Made by a program: the position numbers and the translations under genes
Assembly (NCBI GenBank): GCA_034430415.1
Contig: DAOUEN010000118.1
Span: forward strand, 1-62,256
Source: JADFUZ01 sp034430415
GTDB taxonomy: Bacteria > Chloroflexota > Dehalococcoidia > GIF9 > AB-539-J10
Direction: 5' to 3'
Length of the DNA stretch: 62,256 nt
In this document: piece by piece, positions 14,799 to 23,108 of the stretch
Layout of the letters: the number at the start of each line of letters is the position of its first letter
How positions within the stretch are numbered: position 1 is the stretch's first letter
The notes under the pieces: model-generated
What the model was told of the DNA's origin: nothing
The model's database searches: none
Seen by the model: only the letters and a program-made list of their open reading frames with translations

Positions 14799-16181
14799 AT
14801 GAGGTTGCTTATTGTAGGGAGCGGTGCCGCAGGCCTGACGGCAGCCCAATTCGCCCGGAAGACGAATAGGCAGGCGGAGATCACTGTACTTGGGAACGAG
14901 GGCTACGGCGAGTACTCCAAATGTGGATTGCCCTATGTGATTGGCGGCGTTATCCCCAGCCTTGACGACTTGATAGAGTTCTCAGTGGCGTGGTTTCAGC
15001 GCTTCAAGATCGACCTGAGGCCAGAAAGCGAAGCCTCTGATGTTGATCCCAAAGCGAAAGTGGTGAAAGCTGTCTCGCTGCGAGATAGGAGCGAAGAGGA
15101 ATACCGATACGACATTCTGTTGATCGCTACTGGCGCCTACTCTTGGATTCCCGATGTCAAGGGAACCTTTGCCGGTGGAGGTGAGCTACTGGAAGGGATA
15201 TTTGCTCTTCGGACGATGGAAGACGCCAGACGAATTATGGAGCAGGTGCAGAAGGGCAAGAGAGCGATGATCGTTGGCAGCGGTCTGATTGGGATGGAAA
15301 TGGCGGAAGCCCTCTCCATGAGAGAAATGAGGACGCAGGTTAGGCTGAGAACCCATATGCTGGCAGGTATGATAGACGAGGACATGGCTGCCATTGTACA
15401 GAAGAGCGCAGAGCGACGTGGCATTCATTTTATCCCCAGGAGCACCGTCTCCGAGATCGGTGGCGTGGGGCGAGTGGAATTTGTGGTGCTAAGGAATCTG
15501 GATACTGGAGAGGAGTCAGAGTACCCTGTTGACCTCGCGATCATATCTGCGGGTAGCAGACCGCGTGTTGAACTGGCGGAGAAGGCAGGATGCCGCACTG
15601 GCGCGACTGGCGCAATTGCAGTTGATGAGAGATGTATGACATCTGTCGAGGGCATTTTCGCTGCTGGGGATTGCACAGAGTATCCAGACTTCGTTACGGG
15701 AAGACCGGGAGCAATAGGCCTGGGGAGTATCGGAGTCAGGCAGGGCAGAGTTGCGGGAGTGAGTGCCGTCGGAGGGAAGGAAAAACTGCCGCGAGGTGTA
15801 CTGAATAACAGGACAACGGAGCTCTTCGGCCTGGAGATATCCGCCGTGGGCCCCACTATGAAGGAACTGAAGGGTGCCGGAATCGAAGTTGTGGTGGGGA
15901 AATGCAATGGCTCGACGTTACCCAACTACTTCCCTGGGAAGAAACCCATTACAGTGAAAGTTATGGCTGACCCCCAGAAAGGAAGAATCGTTGCGGCACA
16001 GATTGTTGGAGAAGAGGACGTGCACCAGCGTATCAATGTCTTTGCGGTAGGCATTCTCAATGGGATGACCCTTGAGGATTTCGTAGGGCTGGAAACATGT
16101 TATGCGCCGCCGGCGGCTCCTACATTGGATCCCATGACCCTGGCGGCAGATGCAGCCTTGGCGAAATGGAAGAGGAGATAA
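14799..16181 (+). CDS. FAD/NAD(P)-dependent pyridine nucleotide-disulfide oxidoreductase, single-cysteine (CoA-disulfide reductase-like)
   Basis: The 460-residue flavoprotein has an N-terminal FAD Rossmann motif (IVGSGAAGLTAA), a single conserved cysteine in EYSKCGLPY (Cys42), a central NAD(P) motif (MIVGSGLIGMEMAEAL), the second FAD signature GIFAAGDC and a C-terminal dimerisation domain. This is the class III CoA-disulfide reductase/NADH oxidase pattern, not dihydrolipoamide dehydrogenase, which needs a CxxxxC pair. AAGGAGG at 14782-14788 supports ATG 14799. Its place between the lipoylation genes and the absence of a canonical L-protein suggest it serves glycine cleavage or lipoyl redox chemistry, but that is inference. 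Confidence 0.82.
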   Translation: MRLLIVGSGAAGLTAAQFARKTNRQAEITVLGNEGYGEYSKCGLPYVIGGVIPSLDDLIEFSVAWFQRFKIDLRPESEASDVDPKAKVVKAVSLRDRSEEEYRYDILLIATGAYSWIPDVKGTFAGGGELLEGIFALRTMEDARRIMEQVQKGKRAMIVGSGLIGMEMAEALSMREMRTQVRLRTHMLAGMIDEDMAAIVQKSAERRGIHFIPRSTVSEIGGVGRVEFVVLRNLDTGEESEYPVDLAIISAGSRPRVELAEKAGCRTGATGAIAVDERCMTSVEGIFAAGDCTEYPDFVTGRPGAIGLGSIGVRQGRVAGVSAVGGKEKLPRGVLNNRTTELFGLEISAVGPTMKELKGAGIEVVVGKCNGSTLPNYFPGKKPITVKVMADPQKGRIVAAQIVGEEDVHQRINVFAVGILNGMTLEDFVGLETCYAPPAAPTLDPMTLAADAALAKWKRR

Positions 16182-16239
16182 GGCGCGCTTCTTACTGCTG
16201 CCTGGTTTGCGGTGTGCAATATGGTGTCAGGATAGCGTA

Positions 16240-17208
16240 GTGGCTGATCGAGACCCAAAGCAATTGAGAAGTCCAGCATGGGTGAAGAGGCCTCTGCCTC
16301 GCGGAGATATGGTGAGGAGGATCAGGGGTGTCGTTCGTCGGTGGAATCTACATACTGTCTGTGAGAGTGCCAGCTGTCCTAATCGCCAGGATTGCTATTC
16401 ACATGAGAGGCTGACATTCATGATCCTGGGAAACATCTGCACTAGGAGTTGTTCCTTCTGTGGAGTTACAACAGGGAGACCCTTGGCTCCTGACCCTTGC
16501 GAGCCGGAGAGGCTCTGCCAGGCGGTAAGGGAGTTGGGCTTGGAATATGTAGTCATTACTTCTGTTTGTCGCGATGATCTTTCTGACGGCGGTTCAGCGC
16601 AATTTGCTCGGACCATAGAGCTGTTGCATGATTACAACCTGGACATCGGAGTAGAGGTTCTGATTCCAGATTTCCGTGGCTCTATATCGGCGCTGGAGAA
16701 AGTGGTTGCCGCACGACCGGACGTCCTGAACCATAATGTTGAGACAATCCCGAGACTCTATTCAGTGGTACGTCCTCAGGCGAGGTATCTTCGGTCCCTG
16801 GAAGTCCTGAGTAGGGCCAGGTCCTTGGATAGGAGGCTACTTACCAAGTCAGGGCTCATTCTAGGTCTGGGAGAAAGCGAGAACGAGGTGATATCTGTGA
16901 TGAAGGATCTAAGAATGGCCGACTGTGATGCAGTCACTCTAGGTCAATATCTGAGGCCCTCTGTCAGACACCAGCAGGTGGTGAAGTATGTCGCACCTGA
17001 GGAATTTGCTCGGTATGGCCTTACTGCAAGGGAGATGGGGTTCGTGGGAGTAGCATCAGGGCCGCTGGTGCGAAGCTCCTTCAACGCTGCTGACCTGCAC
17101 AGGGAAGTAAGTCTGAATAGAGACAGGGGCTGTCCTGCCCGAGTGCCTGCGGGCCACGATGGACGAGTACAGTTCCTTGACATGACTGGGCCTCAGTCGA
17201 TAGAATAG
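16240..17208 (+). CDS. lipA: Lipoyl synthase (radical SAM)
   Basis: The 322-residue LipA inserts two sulfurs into octanoyl groups on GcvH. It carries both clusters' cysteine motifs: auxiliary CESASCPNRQDC (CX4CX5C) and radical-SAM CTRSCSFC (CX3CX2C). Also visible are the PAWVKRPLPRGD N-terminus and the C-terminal RSSF, whose Ser ligates the auxiliary cluster in family members. GTG 16240 is preferred, since upstream codons in frame (from 16150) overlap the preceding oxidoreductase and do not resemble LipA. No strong Shine-Dalgarno is seen. Confidence 0.93.
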   Translation: MADRDPKQLRSPAWVKRPLPRGDMVRRIRGVVRRWNLHTVCESASCPNRQDCYSHERLTFMILGNICTRSCSFCGVTTGRPLAPDPCEPERLCQAVRELGLEYVVITSVCRDDLSDGGSAQFARTIELLHDYNLDIGVEVLIPDFRGSISALEKVVAARPDVLNHNVETIPRLYSVVRPQARYLRSLEVLSRARSLDRRLLTKSGLILGLGESENEVISVMKDLRMADCDAVTLGQYLRPSVRHQQVVKYVAPEEFARYGLTAREMGFVGVASGPLVRSSFNAADLHREVSLNRDRGCPARVPAGHDGRVQFLDMTGPQSIE

Positions 17209-17221
17209 CGTGTTTTATTGT

Positions 17222-17398
17222 ATGGCTAATGTGAGGCTTGGCTCGAGCGAAAGTTTTGAGAGCATGCTGCGTAGGTTCACCAAGCAGGTGGAGCAAGATC
17301 GCATTATGGCTGAGGTGCGTCGCCGCAGGTTCTACGAGAAACCAAGCGTGGTGCGGAAGAAGAAGGAAGCTGTAAAGAAACGGAAGACTGCCCGATAG
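17222..17398 (+). CDS. rpsU: 30S ribosomal protein S21
   Basis: The 58-residue basic protein matches S21: VRLGSSESFESMLRRFTKQVEQDRIMAEVRRRRFYEKPS, then a Lys/Arg-rich tail. It begins 13 bases after lipA at ATG 17222 without a clear Shine-Dalgarno. It is followed six bases later by yqeY, a conserved gene pair in many bacteria. Confidence 0.93.
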   Translation: MANVRLGSSESFESMLRRFTKQVEQDRIMAEVRRRRFYEKPSVVRKKKEAVKKRKTAR

Positions 17399-17404
17399 CT
17401 CTAT

Positions 17405-17854
17405 ATGGCCCTAAGAGACAAGCTAAGGGATGATCTCAAGCAGGCGCTGAGGGCACGCGATAGGATAAGGACCTCGGTGTTGCGCTTGCTCCTCTCGGAA
17501 GTCAAGAACGCGGAAATAGCCCAACGTGAATCCCTTGATGACGGCGCTGTCCTCGGTGTTCTTGGCAGGGAAGTTAGACGTCACCGGGAGAGCATTGAGA
17601 TGTTCAAGAAAGGGAACCGGAGCGATCTTGTGGTTCAGGAAGAAGCAGAACTGAGTATCCTTATGGAGTATCTGCCACAGCAGTTGAGCCGGGAGGAGAT
17701 TATAGCTGCGGCAAGGCAGGCAATCAAGGCCGTCGATGCTGTTCAAGAAAAGGACAAAGGCAGAGTTATGTCTCAACTCATGGCCCAACTCAAGGGCAGA
17801 TCTGACGGCAGATTGGTCAGCGAAGTAGTCTCGGAACTGCTTGCCGGCTCTTGA
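17405..17854 (+). CDS. yqeY: GatB/YqeY domain protein
   Basis: The 149-residue YqeY-family protein resembles the C-terminal tail domain of the amidotransferase subunit GatB. Typical features are the LRDDLKQALRARDRIRTSVLRLLLSEVKNAEI start, the EYLPQQLSREEI block and the terminal KGRVMSQLMAQLKGRSDGRLVSEVV. The function is not established; a tRNA-related role is assumed from the GatB likeness. Adjacent to rpsU and probably cotranscribed, it ends in front of two hairpins. Confidence 0.9.
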   Translation: MALRDKLRDDLKQALRARDRIRTSVLRLLLSEVKNAEIAQRESLDDGAVLGVLGREVRRHRESIEMFKKGNRSDLVVQEEAELSILMEYLPQQLSREEIIAAARQAIKAVDAVQEKDKGRVMSQLMAQLKGRSDGRLVSEVVSELLAGS

Positions 17855-17860
17855 CTTTTA

Positions 17861-17880
17861 CGACAGGCAGTGCCCTGTCG
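17861..17880 (+). repeat. 7-bp hairpin after yqeY
   Basis: CGACAGG and CCTGTCG form a perfect 7-bp stem around CAGTGC, seven bases after the yqeY stop. It lacks a T tract and lies 20 bases ahead of the stronger terminator candidate. It may protect the 3' end of the rpsU-yqeY mRNA. Confidence 0.45.
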
Positions 17881-17899
17881 GCTGGTAGTGGGGTGCCAC

Positions 17900-17937
17900 A
17901 TGGCGGTAGAATGATGCCGCCATTGTTTGTTTCTCTT
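17900..17937 (+). terminator. Intrinsic terminator of rpsU-yqeY
   Basis: ATGGCGG (17900-17906) pairs with CCGCCAT (17917-17923) around a 10-base loop and is followed by the T-rich TGTTTGTTTCTCTT. It separates the yqeY transcript from purL. Confidence 0.65.
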
Positions 17938-18011
17938 CTGGCGAGGGGAAGCTGGACAGGCAGGCAGGTCATCTGAGGGAATCTAGGTGTGCAGCTAAGG
18001 AGGGTGGTTCG

Positions 18012-20216
18012 TTGAGCATATCGAAAGAGAGTCTGGATGAAGTTGCCCTGAGCGAGGCAGAGTTTGACCTCATCGTGTTGAAGCTGGAGCGAGAACCTAC
18101 CGAAGTGGAATTGGGTATGTTCGGCTCTCTATGGAGCGAACATTGTGGCTACAAGCACTCCAAGCACTTGCTCAAGCTCTTGCCGTCCAAGGGGAAGCGT
18201 GTTGTAGTTGGTCCCGGAGGGGAAAACGCTGGGGCGGTTGACATTGGTGATGGGCAGGTGGCGGTGGTCAAGATGGAATCCCATAATCATCCTTCGGCTA
18301 TCGAACCGTATCACGGAGCTGCCACGGCGGTTGGTGGCGTTATTCGTGACATCTTCACTATGGGTGCCAGACCTGTAGCCTTGCTTAGCTCCCTTCGGTT
18401 CGGGCCCTTGGCCGAGCCACGCAACCGCTATCTGCTTCGCGAGGTTGCCAAGGGTATAGCTGACTACGGAAATGGCGTGGACATCCCCGGCGTGGGTGGA
18501 GAGGTGTTCTTTGCAGATTGCTACTCGGGTAATCCGCTGGTTAACGGTCTGTGTCTGGGGATTGCGGGCAAGGACAAGATGATCAGAGCGAGGGCTAGTG
18601 GTGTGGGCAATGTCCTTATGCTGGTGGGAGCCGCAACCGGCCGTGACGGTATTCATGGTGCCTCTGGGCTAGCGTCTCGTGACTTCGGAGATGAGAAAGA
18701 AGTCAAATCGGTGATTCCGGTGGGTGACCCATCTTTAGAGAAGCGGCTCATTGAGGCATGTCTCGGACTGGCTGGGACTGATTGGATTGTGGGTATGCAA
18801 GACCTGGGGGCTGCTGGCCTGACCAGTTCTGCTGTGGAGACTGCTGCCAAAGGTGGGGGAGGCGTTGAGCTGGACGTGCTCAAGGTGCCTCGATGTGAGG
18901 ACAACATGAGCCCGTACGAAGTGATGCTGTCCGAGTCGCAGGAAAGAATGCTGGTGATTGTGAAGAAGGGGTGTGAGGAGAGAGTAAAGAGCCTGTGTGA
19001 ATCGTGGGGTGTTGCGTGCCATGTTGTCGGGAAAGTTACCGACACGGGGTTAGCGGTGATCAGGGAGGGCGATACTGTGGTTGCCCAGGCTCCGGTGGAC
19101 CTGTTAGTTTCGCCGCCTTTGTATAGACGGCGGAGCAAGAAACCGAATTGGCTAGAGGAACTCGAGGCTTTCGATGTTGAGGCTCTCCCTGATATCAGGC
19201 CAAGGAAATGCAACTCCGTGCTTCTCCGCTTGCTCGCTTCTCCCAATATTGCCAGTAAGGAGTACATATTTGGCCAGTGTGACAAACGCTTGATGGCTGA
19301 CTGTGTGCTTCCTCAAGGAAATGATGCCGCCGTCCTACGTGTCAAGGGCACGCAGAAGGGCATTTCTCTGGCCGCTGATGGAAATGGACGGTACTGCTAT
19401 CTTGACCCGTATGTGGGTGCTGCCATCGCGGTGGCGGAAGCGGCTCGCAATGTAGTCTGTAGCGGGGCTGAACCGCTGGCCCTAACTGATTGTCTGAATT
19501 TCGGTGATCCAGAGAAAGGCGATGCATACTATCAACTGAAACGTGGCATCGAAGGAATAGCACGAGCTTGCAGGGGGCTAAGGATCCCGGTTATCAGCGG
19601 GAATGTCAGCCTTTACAATGAGACTGGAGGTCGGGCGATCTATCCCACCCCGGTGATCGGAATGGTGGGGTTACTCAGCGATATTGACAGGCACTCCACG
19701 AGCTCTTTCAAGAATGAGGGAGATCTGGTCTTCCTGTTGGGTGGAGGGGTAGGCAGCGGTCTTGGCGGCAGCGAGTATCTGGAACTGGTGCACAGTTTGG
19801 TGGTTGGGCAACCTGAGATTGACTTGGACTTGGAGAGGAGAGTGCAGCGTTGCTGCTTGGATGCGATAGAGATGAGTATTGTCAAATCGGCTCACGACTG
19901 CTCTGGCGGTGGCCTTGCTGTAGCCATCGCAGTTGGCTGTATCGCTGGAGACATCGGTTTCAGAGGGAGGAACTGGAAGATAAGGGGAAGGCTGGATGCA
20001 GCTTTGTTTGGCGAAATTCAGTCGCGGATTGTTGTGTCTGTGCAGGCGGAGTCGGTGAGAAAGCTGGAGAGGTTGGCGGCGAGGTGGAAAGTGACGTTTG
20101 GCTTGCTTGGGACGGTCGGGGGTAGGCGACTGATGGTGGAGGACTACATCGACTTGCCTTTGGCCAAGATGAGCAAGGCCTGGCGGAGTGGCTTGGGACA
20201 TTTGTTGGAGACGTAG
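18012..20216 (+). CDS. purL: Phosphoribosylformylglycinamidine synthase subunit PurL (small type)
   Basis: The 734-residue small PurL needs PurQ and PurS as partners, which are not in the window. It catalyses the FGAR to FGAM step of purine synthesis. Family blocks are SLWSEHCGYKHSK near residue 40, MESHNHPSAIEPYHGAATAVGGVIRD with catalytic histidine, DLGAAGLTSSAVE, and in the second AIRS-like half CLNFGDPEK and HDCSGGGLAVA. TTG 18012 has an excellent TAAGGAGGG seven bases upstream. It is followed 15 bases later by a DUF1015 gene on the same strand. Confidence 0.96.
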   Translation: MSISKESLDEVALSEAEFDLIVLKLEREPTEVELGMFGSLWSEHCGYKHSKHLLKLLPSKGKRVVVGPGGENAGAVDIGDGQVAVVKMESHNHPSAIEPYHGAATAVGGVIRDIFTMGARPVALLSSLRFGPLAEPRNRYLLREVAKGIADYGNGVDIPGVGGEVFFADCYSGNPLVNGLCLGIAGKDKMIRARASGVGNVLMLVGAATGRDGIHGASGLASRDFGDEKEVKSVIPVGDPSLEKRLIEACLGLAGTDWIVGMQDLGAAGLTSSAVETAAKGGGGVELDVLKVPRCEDNMSPYEVMLSESQERMLVIVKKGCEERVKSLCESWGVACHVVGKVTDTGLAVIREGDTVVAQAPVDLLVSPPLYRRRSKKPNWLEELEAFDVEALPDIRPRKCNSVLLRLLASPNIASKEYIFGQCDKRLMADCVLPQGNDAAVLRVKGTQKGISLAADGNGRYCYLDPYVGAAIAVAEAARNVVCSGAEPLALTDCLNFGDPEKGDAYYQLKRGIEGIARACRGLRIPVISGNVSLYNETGGRAIYPTPVIGMVGLLSDIDRHSTSSFKNEGDLVFLLGGGVGSGLGGSEYLELVHSLVVGQPEIDLDLERRVQRCCLDAIEMSIVKSAHDCSGGGLAVAIAVGCIAGDIGFRGRNWKIRGRLDAALFGEIQSRIVVSVQAESVRKLERLAARWKVTFGLLGTVGGRRLMVEDYIDLPLAKMSKAWRSGLGHLLET

Positions 20217-20231
20217 GGAGAGCCTGGGGAG

Positions 20232-21542
20232 ATGGCTGAGATTCGCCCGTTTCGCGGCATTCGCTATGACCAAGGGGTAGTTGGTGACTTATCTCAGGTC
20301 ATTTGCCCTCCGTATGACATTATCACTGATGAGCAGCAAAGGATCTACCAAGACAGGAGCGACTACAACGCCATCCTTCTGGAGCGACCTCTACCGGTCG
20401 TTGAAGAGTCGGGCCTAGAACATCACGAGGGATATGGCAGGGCGGCTGCTGTCTTTCAGCAGTGGCTTAGCGAAGGCGTTCTTCGGGTTGATGATTGCCC
20501 GGCTTTCTATCTCCACGACCACTACTTTGCCTATCAAGGACGAAGAACGAAGCGGCGTGAGTTGATAGCTTGTGTCAGGTTGCGACCGTGGTATAACGGA
20601 ATATATCCTCATGAGGAAACGACGTTGAAGGCCAAGCATGATCGTCTGGAACTGATGCGAGCCTGCCGGGCTAGCTTCAGCCCCATATTTGCGCTTTATC
20701 AGGATTCGGAGGCAGAGGTTGCTGAGGTACTGTGTGAGGCCTCAGGGGATGCGCCCGTTGTTGAGTTCGGCGACTTCCACGAAGGCCACGTTGTCTGGGC
20801 AATAACGGAGCCTGAACTGATACGCCGAATCAAAGAGCTCATGGTTTCCCGGTCTCTCTATGTTGCCGACGGTCATCATCGCTATGAGACTGCGCTGCGG
20901 TACCAGCAAGAGCAAGGGCGCCTGTACCCTGAACTCGCCCACGCATCAGGGCAAGGAGCCTTCAATTACGCAATGATGACATTGGTTGATTTCTCCGATG
21001 GGGGCCTAGTTATCTTGCCTGTTTGCAGGTCGGTGCGTGGGGTGTCGGAGTCCGCCATGGTTGGACTGGAAAGCCGCTTGAGAGATTATTTCGCTTTGGA
21101 ATGCGTCTCACTGGGAGAAAGCCCGGTTCAAGGTCTAGGAGAGGAAGTGCTTAACGGAGCTCTTATAGGAGTCCTAGGATTGAGCCCTCACTGCTTGCTC
21201 TTGCTCAAGCCACGTGAGGACGTGTCCACAGAGAACATGATGCCTCGAGATCGTTCTCAGGCCTACAGGGGCTTCAGCGTGAGCCTCCTCAACCACCTGC
21301 TTCTGGATAGGACGTTGGGGATTCCACACAATAGCGACAACATCACCTATTCCGCCGACGTGAATGAGGTCTACCGGCAGGTGAACGAAGGGCGATATCA
21401 ACTGGCCTTCCTGCCGAGCCCTCCTCAGATGGAAATGGTGCGGGCTGTGGCTGACGCCAAAGACAGGATGCCGCACAAGTCGACCTATTTCTGGCCCAAA
21501 GCCCCGGCTGGCCTGATTATCAGTTCACTCGACTGGCTATAG
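20232..21542 (+). CDS. DUF1015 family protein
   Basis: The 436-residue protein of the DUF1015 family begins AEIRPFRGIRYD and contains CPPYDIIT (~25-32), HEETTLKAKHDRLELMRA and VADGHHRYETALRYQ, all family signatures. No biochemical function is established, to my knowledge. It faces serA convergently with a six-base overlap. DUF1015 genes often accompany serine-biosynthesis genes, so a link to serine or phosphoserine metabolism is plausible. The start at ATG 20232 follows CTGGGGAG. Confidence 0.88.
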   Translation: MAEIRPFRGIRYDQGVVGDLSQVICPPYDIITDEQQRIYQDRSDYNAILLERPLPVVEESGLEHHEGYGRAAAVFQQWLSEGVLRVDDCPAFYLHDHYFAYQGRRTKRRELIACVRLRPWYNGIYPHEETTLKAKHDRLELMRACRASFSPIFALYQDSEAEVAEVLCEASGDAPVVEFGDFHEGHVVWAITEPELIRRIKELMVSRSLYVADGHHRYETALRYQQEQGRLYPELAHASGQGAFNYAMMTLVDFSDGGLVILPVCRSVRGVSESAMVGLESRLRDYFALECVSLGESPVQGLGEEVLNGALIGVLGLSPHCLLLLKPREDVSTENMMPRDRSQAYRGFSVSLLNHLLLDRTLGIPHNSDNITYSADVNEVYRQVNEGRYQLAFLPSPPQMEMVRAVADAKDRMPHKSTYFWPKAPAGLIISSLDWL

Positions 21543-23099
21543 CTTCAATGCCCTGGCAGTGTGGATTCCAGGGATAGCCAGTATCTCCTGTATTTGCTGC
21601 TCGCCGATTGGCTCGTCGAGGGCCAGAAGCATAACTGCTTGTCCCCGGGGCTGAAGACGGCTCACGTACATGGAACTGATGTTGATGTTGGCTCTGCCAG
21701 TAATGTTGCCAATAGTCCCCACCATGCCAGGCTGGTCCAGGTGCGTGCAGAGAAGGAAATGCCCGCCAGTCGGCACGATATCCATCCAGAAGTCATTGAC
21801 CTGGACAACGTGGACTTCGTTGTCCCTCACTGTACTCGATACAGTGGTAGGTCCTTTGTCGGTGTCGATTCTGAGTGTGAGCAGGTTAGAGTAGTTCTGG
21901 GAGTCTAGCTCTGTCTCCTCGCTGATCTTCAAACCCCGCTGCTTGGCAACGAAATTGACATTCACTAGGTTTACTGTCTCCTCGCTGGTTTCCTGCAATA
22001 GGGCGCTGACGATGGCTGCCTTGAATGGGCTGCAATCGTGGTTGGCGAGTTCGCCAGCGTACTTGATATGTATTTCGCTGATTTGACCCTCCATCAACTG
22101 GCTGGCAAAGCTGCCAACAGTTGATGCAGCTCTTATGGATGGCATCAGTTCGGAGGAAACGTAGGGGGCGTTGACGGCATACTTGCTGAACTGACCTTTG
22201 AGCACTGTCAAGACTTGCTCGGCGATATCTCTGGATACGTTGATCTGAGCTTCGAAAGTCGAAGCACCAAGGTGAGGTGTAGTGACGATCTTGTCGCTCT
22301 CGAACAGAGGGCTAGCGGTGACGGGTTCGGCGCTGAAGACATCAAGAGCGGCACCGGCCATTCTCCCGGCCTTAACCGCCTCGGCCAGTGCGTCTTCATC
22401 GACCAGTCCACCTCGAGCGCAATTGATGATCAACGCTGTCGGTTTGATCTTCGCTAGCTCCCTGGCTCCGATCAGGCTTCTTGTGGCTGACGTCAATGGC
22501 ACGTGAAGGGTGATAACATCTGCCTGTTCAAACAGTCCGTCTAGAGAAACTAGGTCTACTTTGTGCGTCTGAGCATAGTCAAGTGAGACAAACGGATCGT
22601 AGGCTATGACACGCATCTCAAATGCCTGGGCACGCTTGGCCACCTCCGACCCTACGTTGCCCAGGCCAATGATGCCAAGCGTCTTGTTTCTGAGTTCGAC
22701 CCCAATCAGTTTTCCCCTTTGCCAGACACCTGACTTCAGCTGGCTGTTGGCTTGGGGTATGTTGCGTGCCAGCGCCAGCATAAGGGCCATAGCATGTTCT
22801 GCGGCGGAAACAGTGTTGCCCGTGGGAGCATTGACCACGACGATGCCCTGCCTGGTGGCGGCGCCAACATCGATGTTGTCTATCCCCACTCCTGCCCTAC
22901 CTATTACCTTGAGTTTCCTGCCGGCTTCAACTATTTCGGCGGGAACCTGAGTCTGACTACGCACGATCAAAGCATCATAGTCGCCCACTATAGCCTTGAG
23001 CTCTTCAGGTTTAAGCTTGGCCTTGACGTCGACGTTGGCCTGCTCACGAAGGATTTTCAATCCTTCTTCGGCGATAGGGTCAGCCACCAGAATCTTCAT
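21537..23099 (-). CDS. serA: D-3-phosphoglycerate dehydrogenase
   Basis: The 520-residue SerA is the long form with substrate, NAD-binding, ASB and C-terminal ACT domains. The NAD motif is GLGNVGSEVAKRA (~145-157), the catalytic arginine lies in NCARGGLVDEDAL and the histidine in PHLGAST. The ACT domain (LDQPGMVGTIGNITGRANINISSMYVSR) suggests feedback control by serine. It oxidises 3-phosphoglycerate, the first step of serine synthesis. It starts nine bases after the aminotransferase stop, indicating cotranscription. Serine would feed glycine and the nearby glycine cleavage genes. Confidence 0.96.
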   Translation of the reverse strand: MKILVADPIAEEGLKILREQANVDVKAKLKPEELKAIVGDYDALIVRSQTQVPAEIVEAGRKLKVIGRAGVGIDNIDVGAATRQGIVVVNAPTGNTVSAAEHAMALMLALARNIPQANSQLKSGVWQRGKLIGVELRNKTLGIIGLGNVGSEVAKRAQAFEMRVIAYDPFVSLDYAQTHKVDLVSLDGLFEQADVITLHVPLTSATRSLIGARELAKIKPTALIINCARGGLVDEDALAEAVKAGRMAGAALDVFSAEPVTASPLFESDKIVTTPHLGASTFEAQINVSRDIAEQVLTVLKGQFSKYAVNAPYVSSELMPSIRAASTVGSFASQLMEGQISEIHIKYAGELANHDCSPFKAAIVSALLQETSEETVNLVNVNFVAKQRGLKISEETELDSQNYSNLLTLRIDTDKGPTTVSSTVRDNEVHVVQVNDFWMDIVPTGGHFLLCTHLDQPGMVGTIGNITGRANINISSMYVSRLQPRGQAVMLLALDEPIGEQQIQEILAIPGIHTARALKL

Positions 23100-23108
23100 C
23101 TTCTTAAG

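Noticed and set aside
14799..16181. Dihydrolipoamide dehydrogenase (GcvL)
   Set aside because: Only one cysteine (Cys42 in SKCGLPY) is present at the redox site, whereas dihydrolipoamide dehydrogenases need a CxxxxC disulfide.
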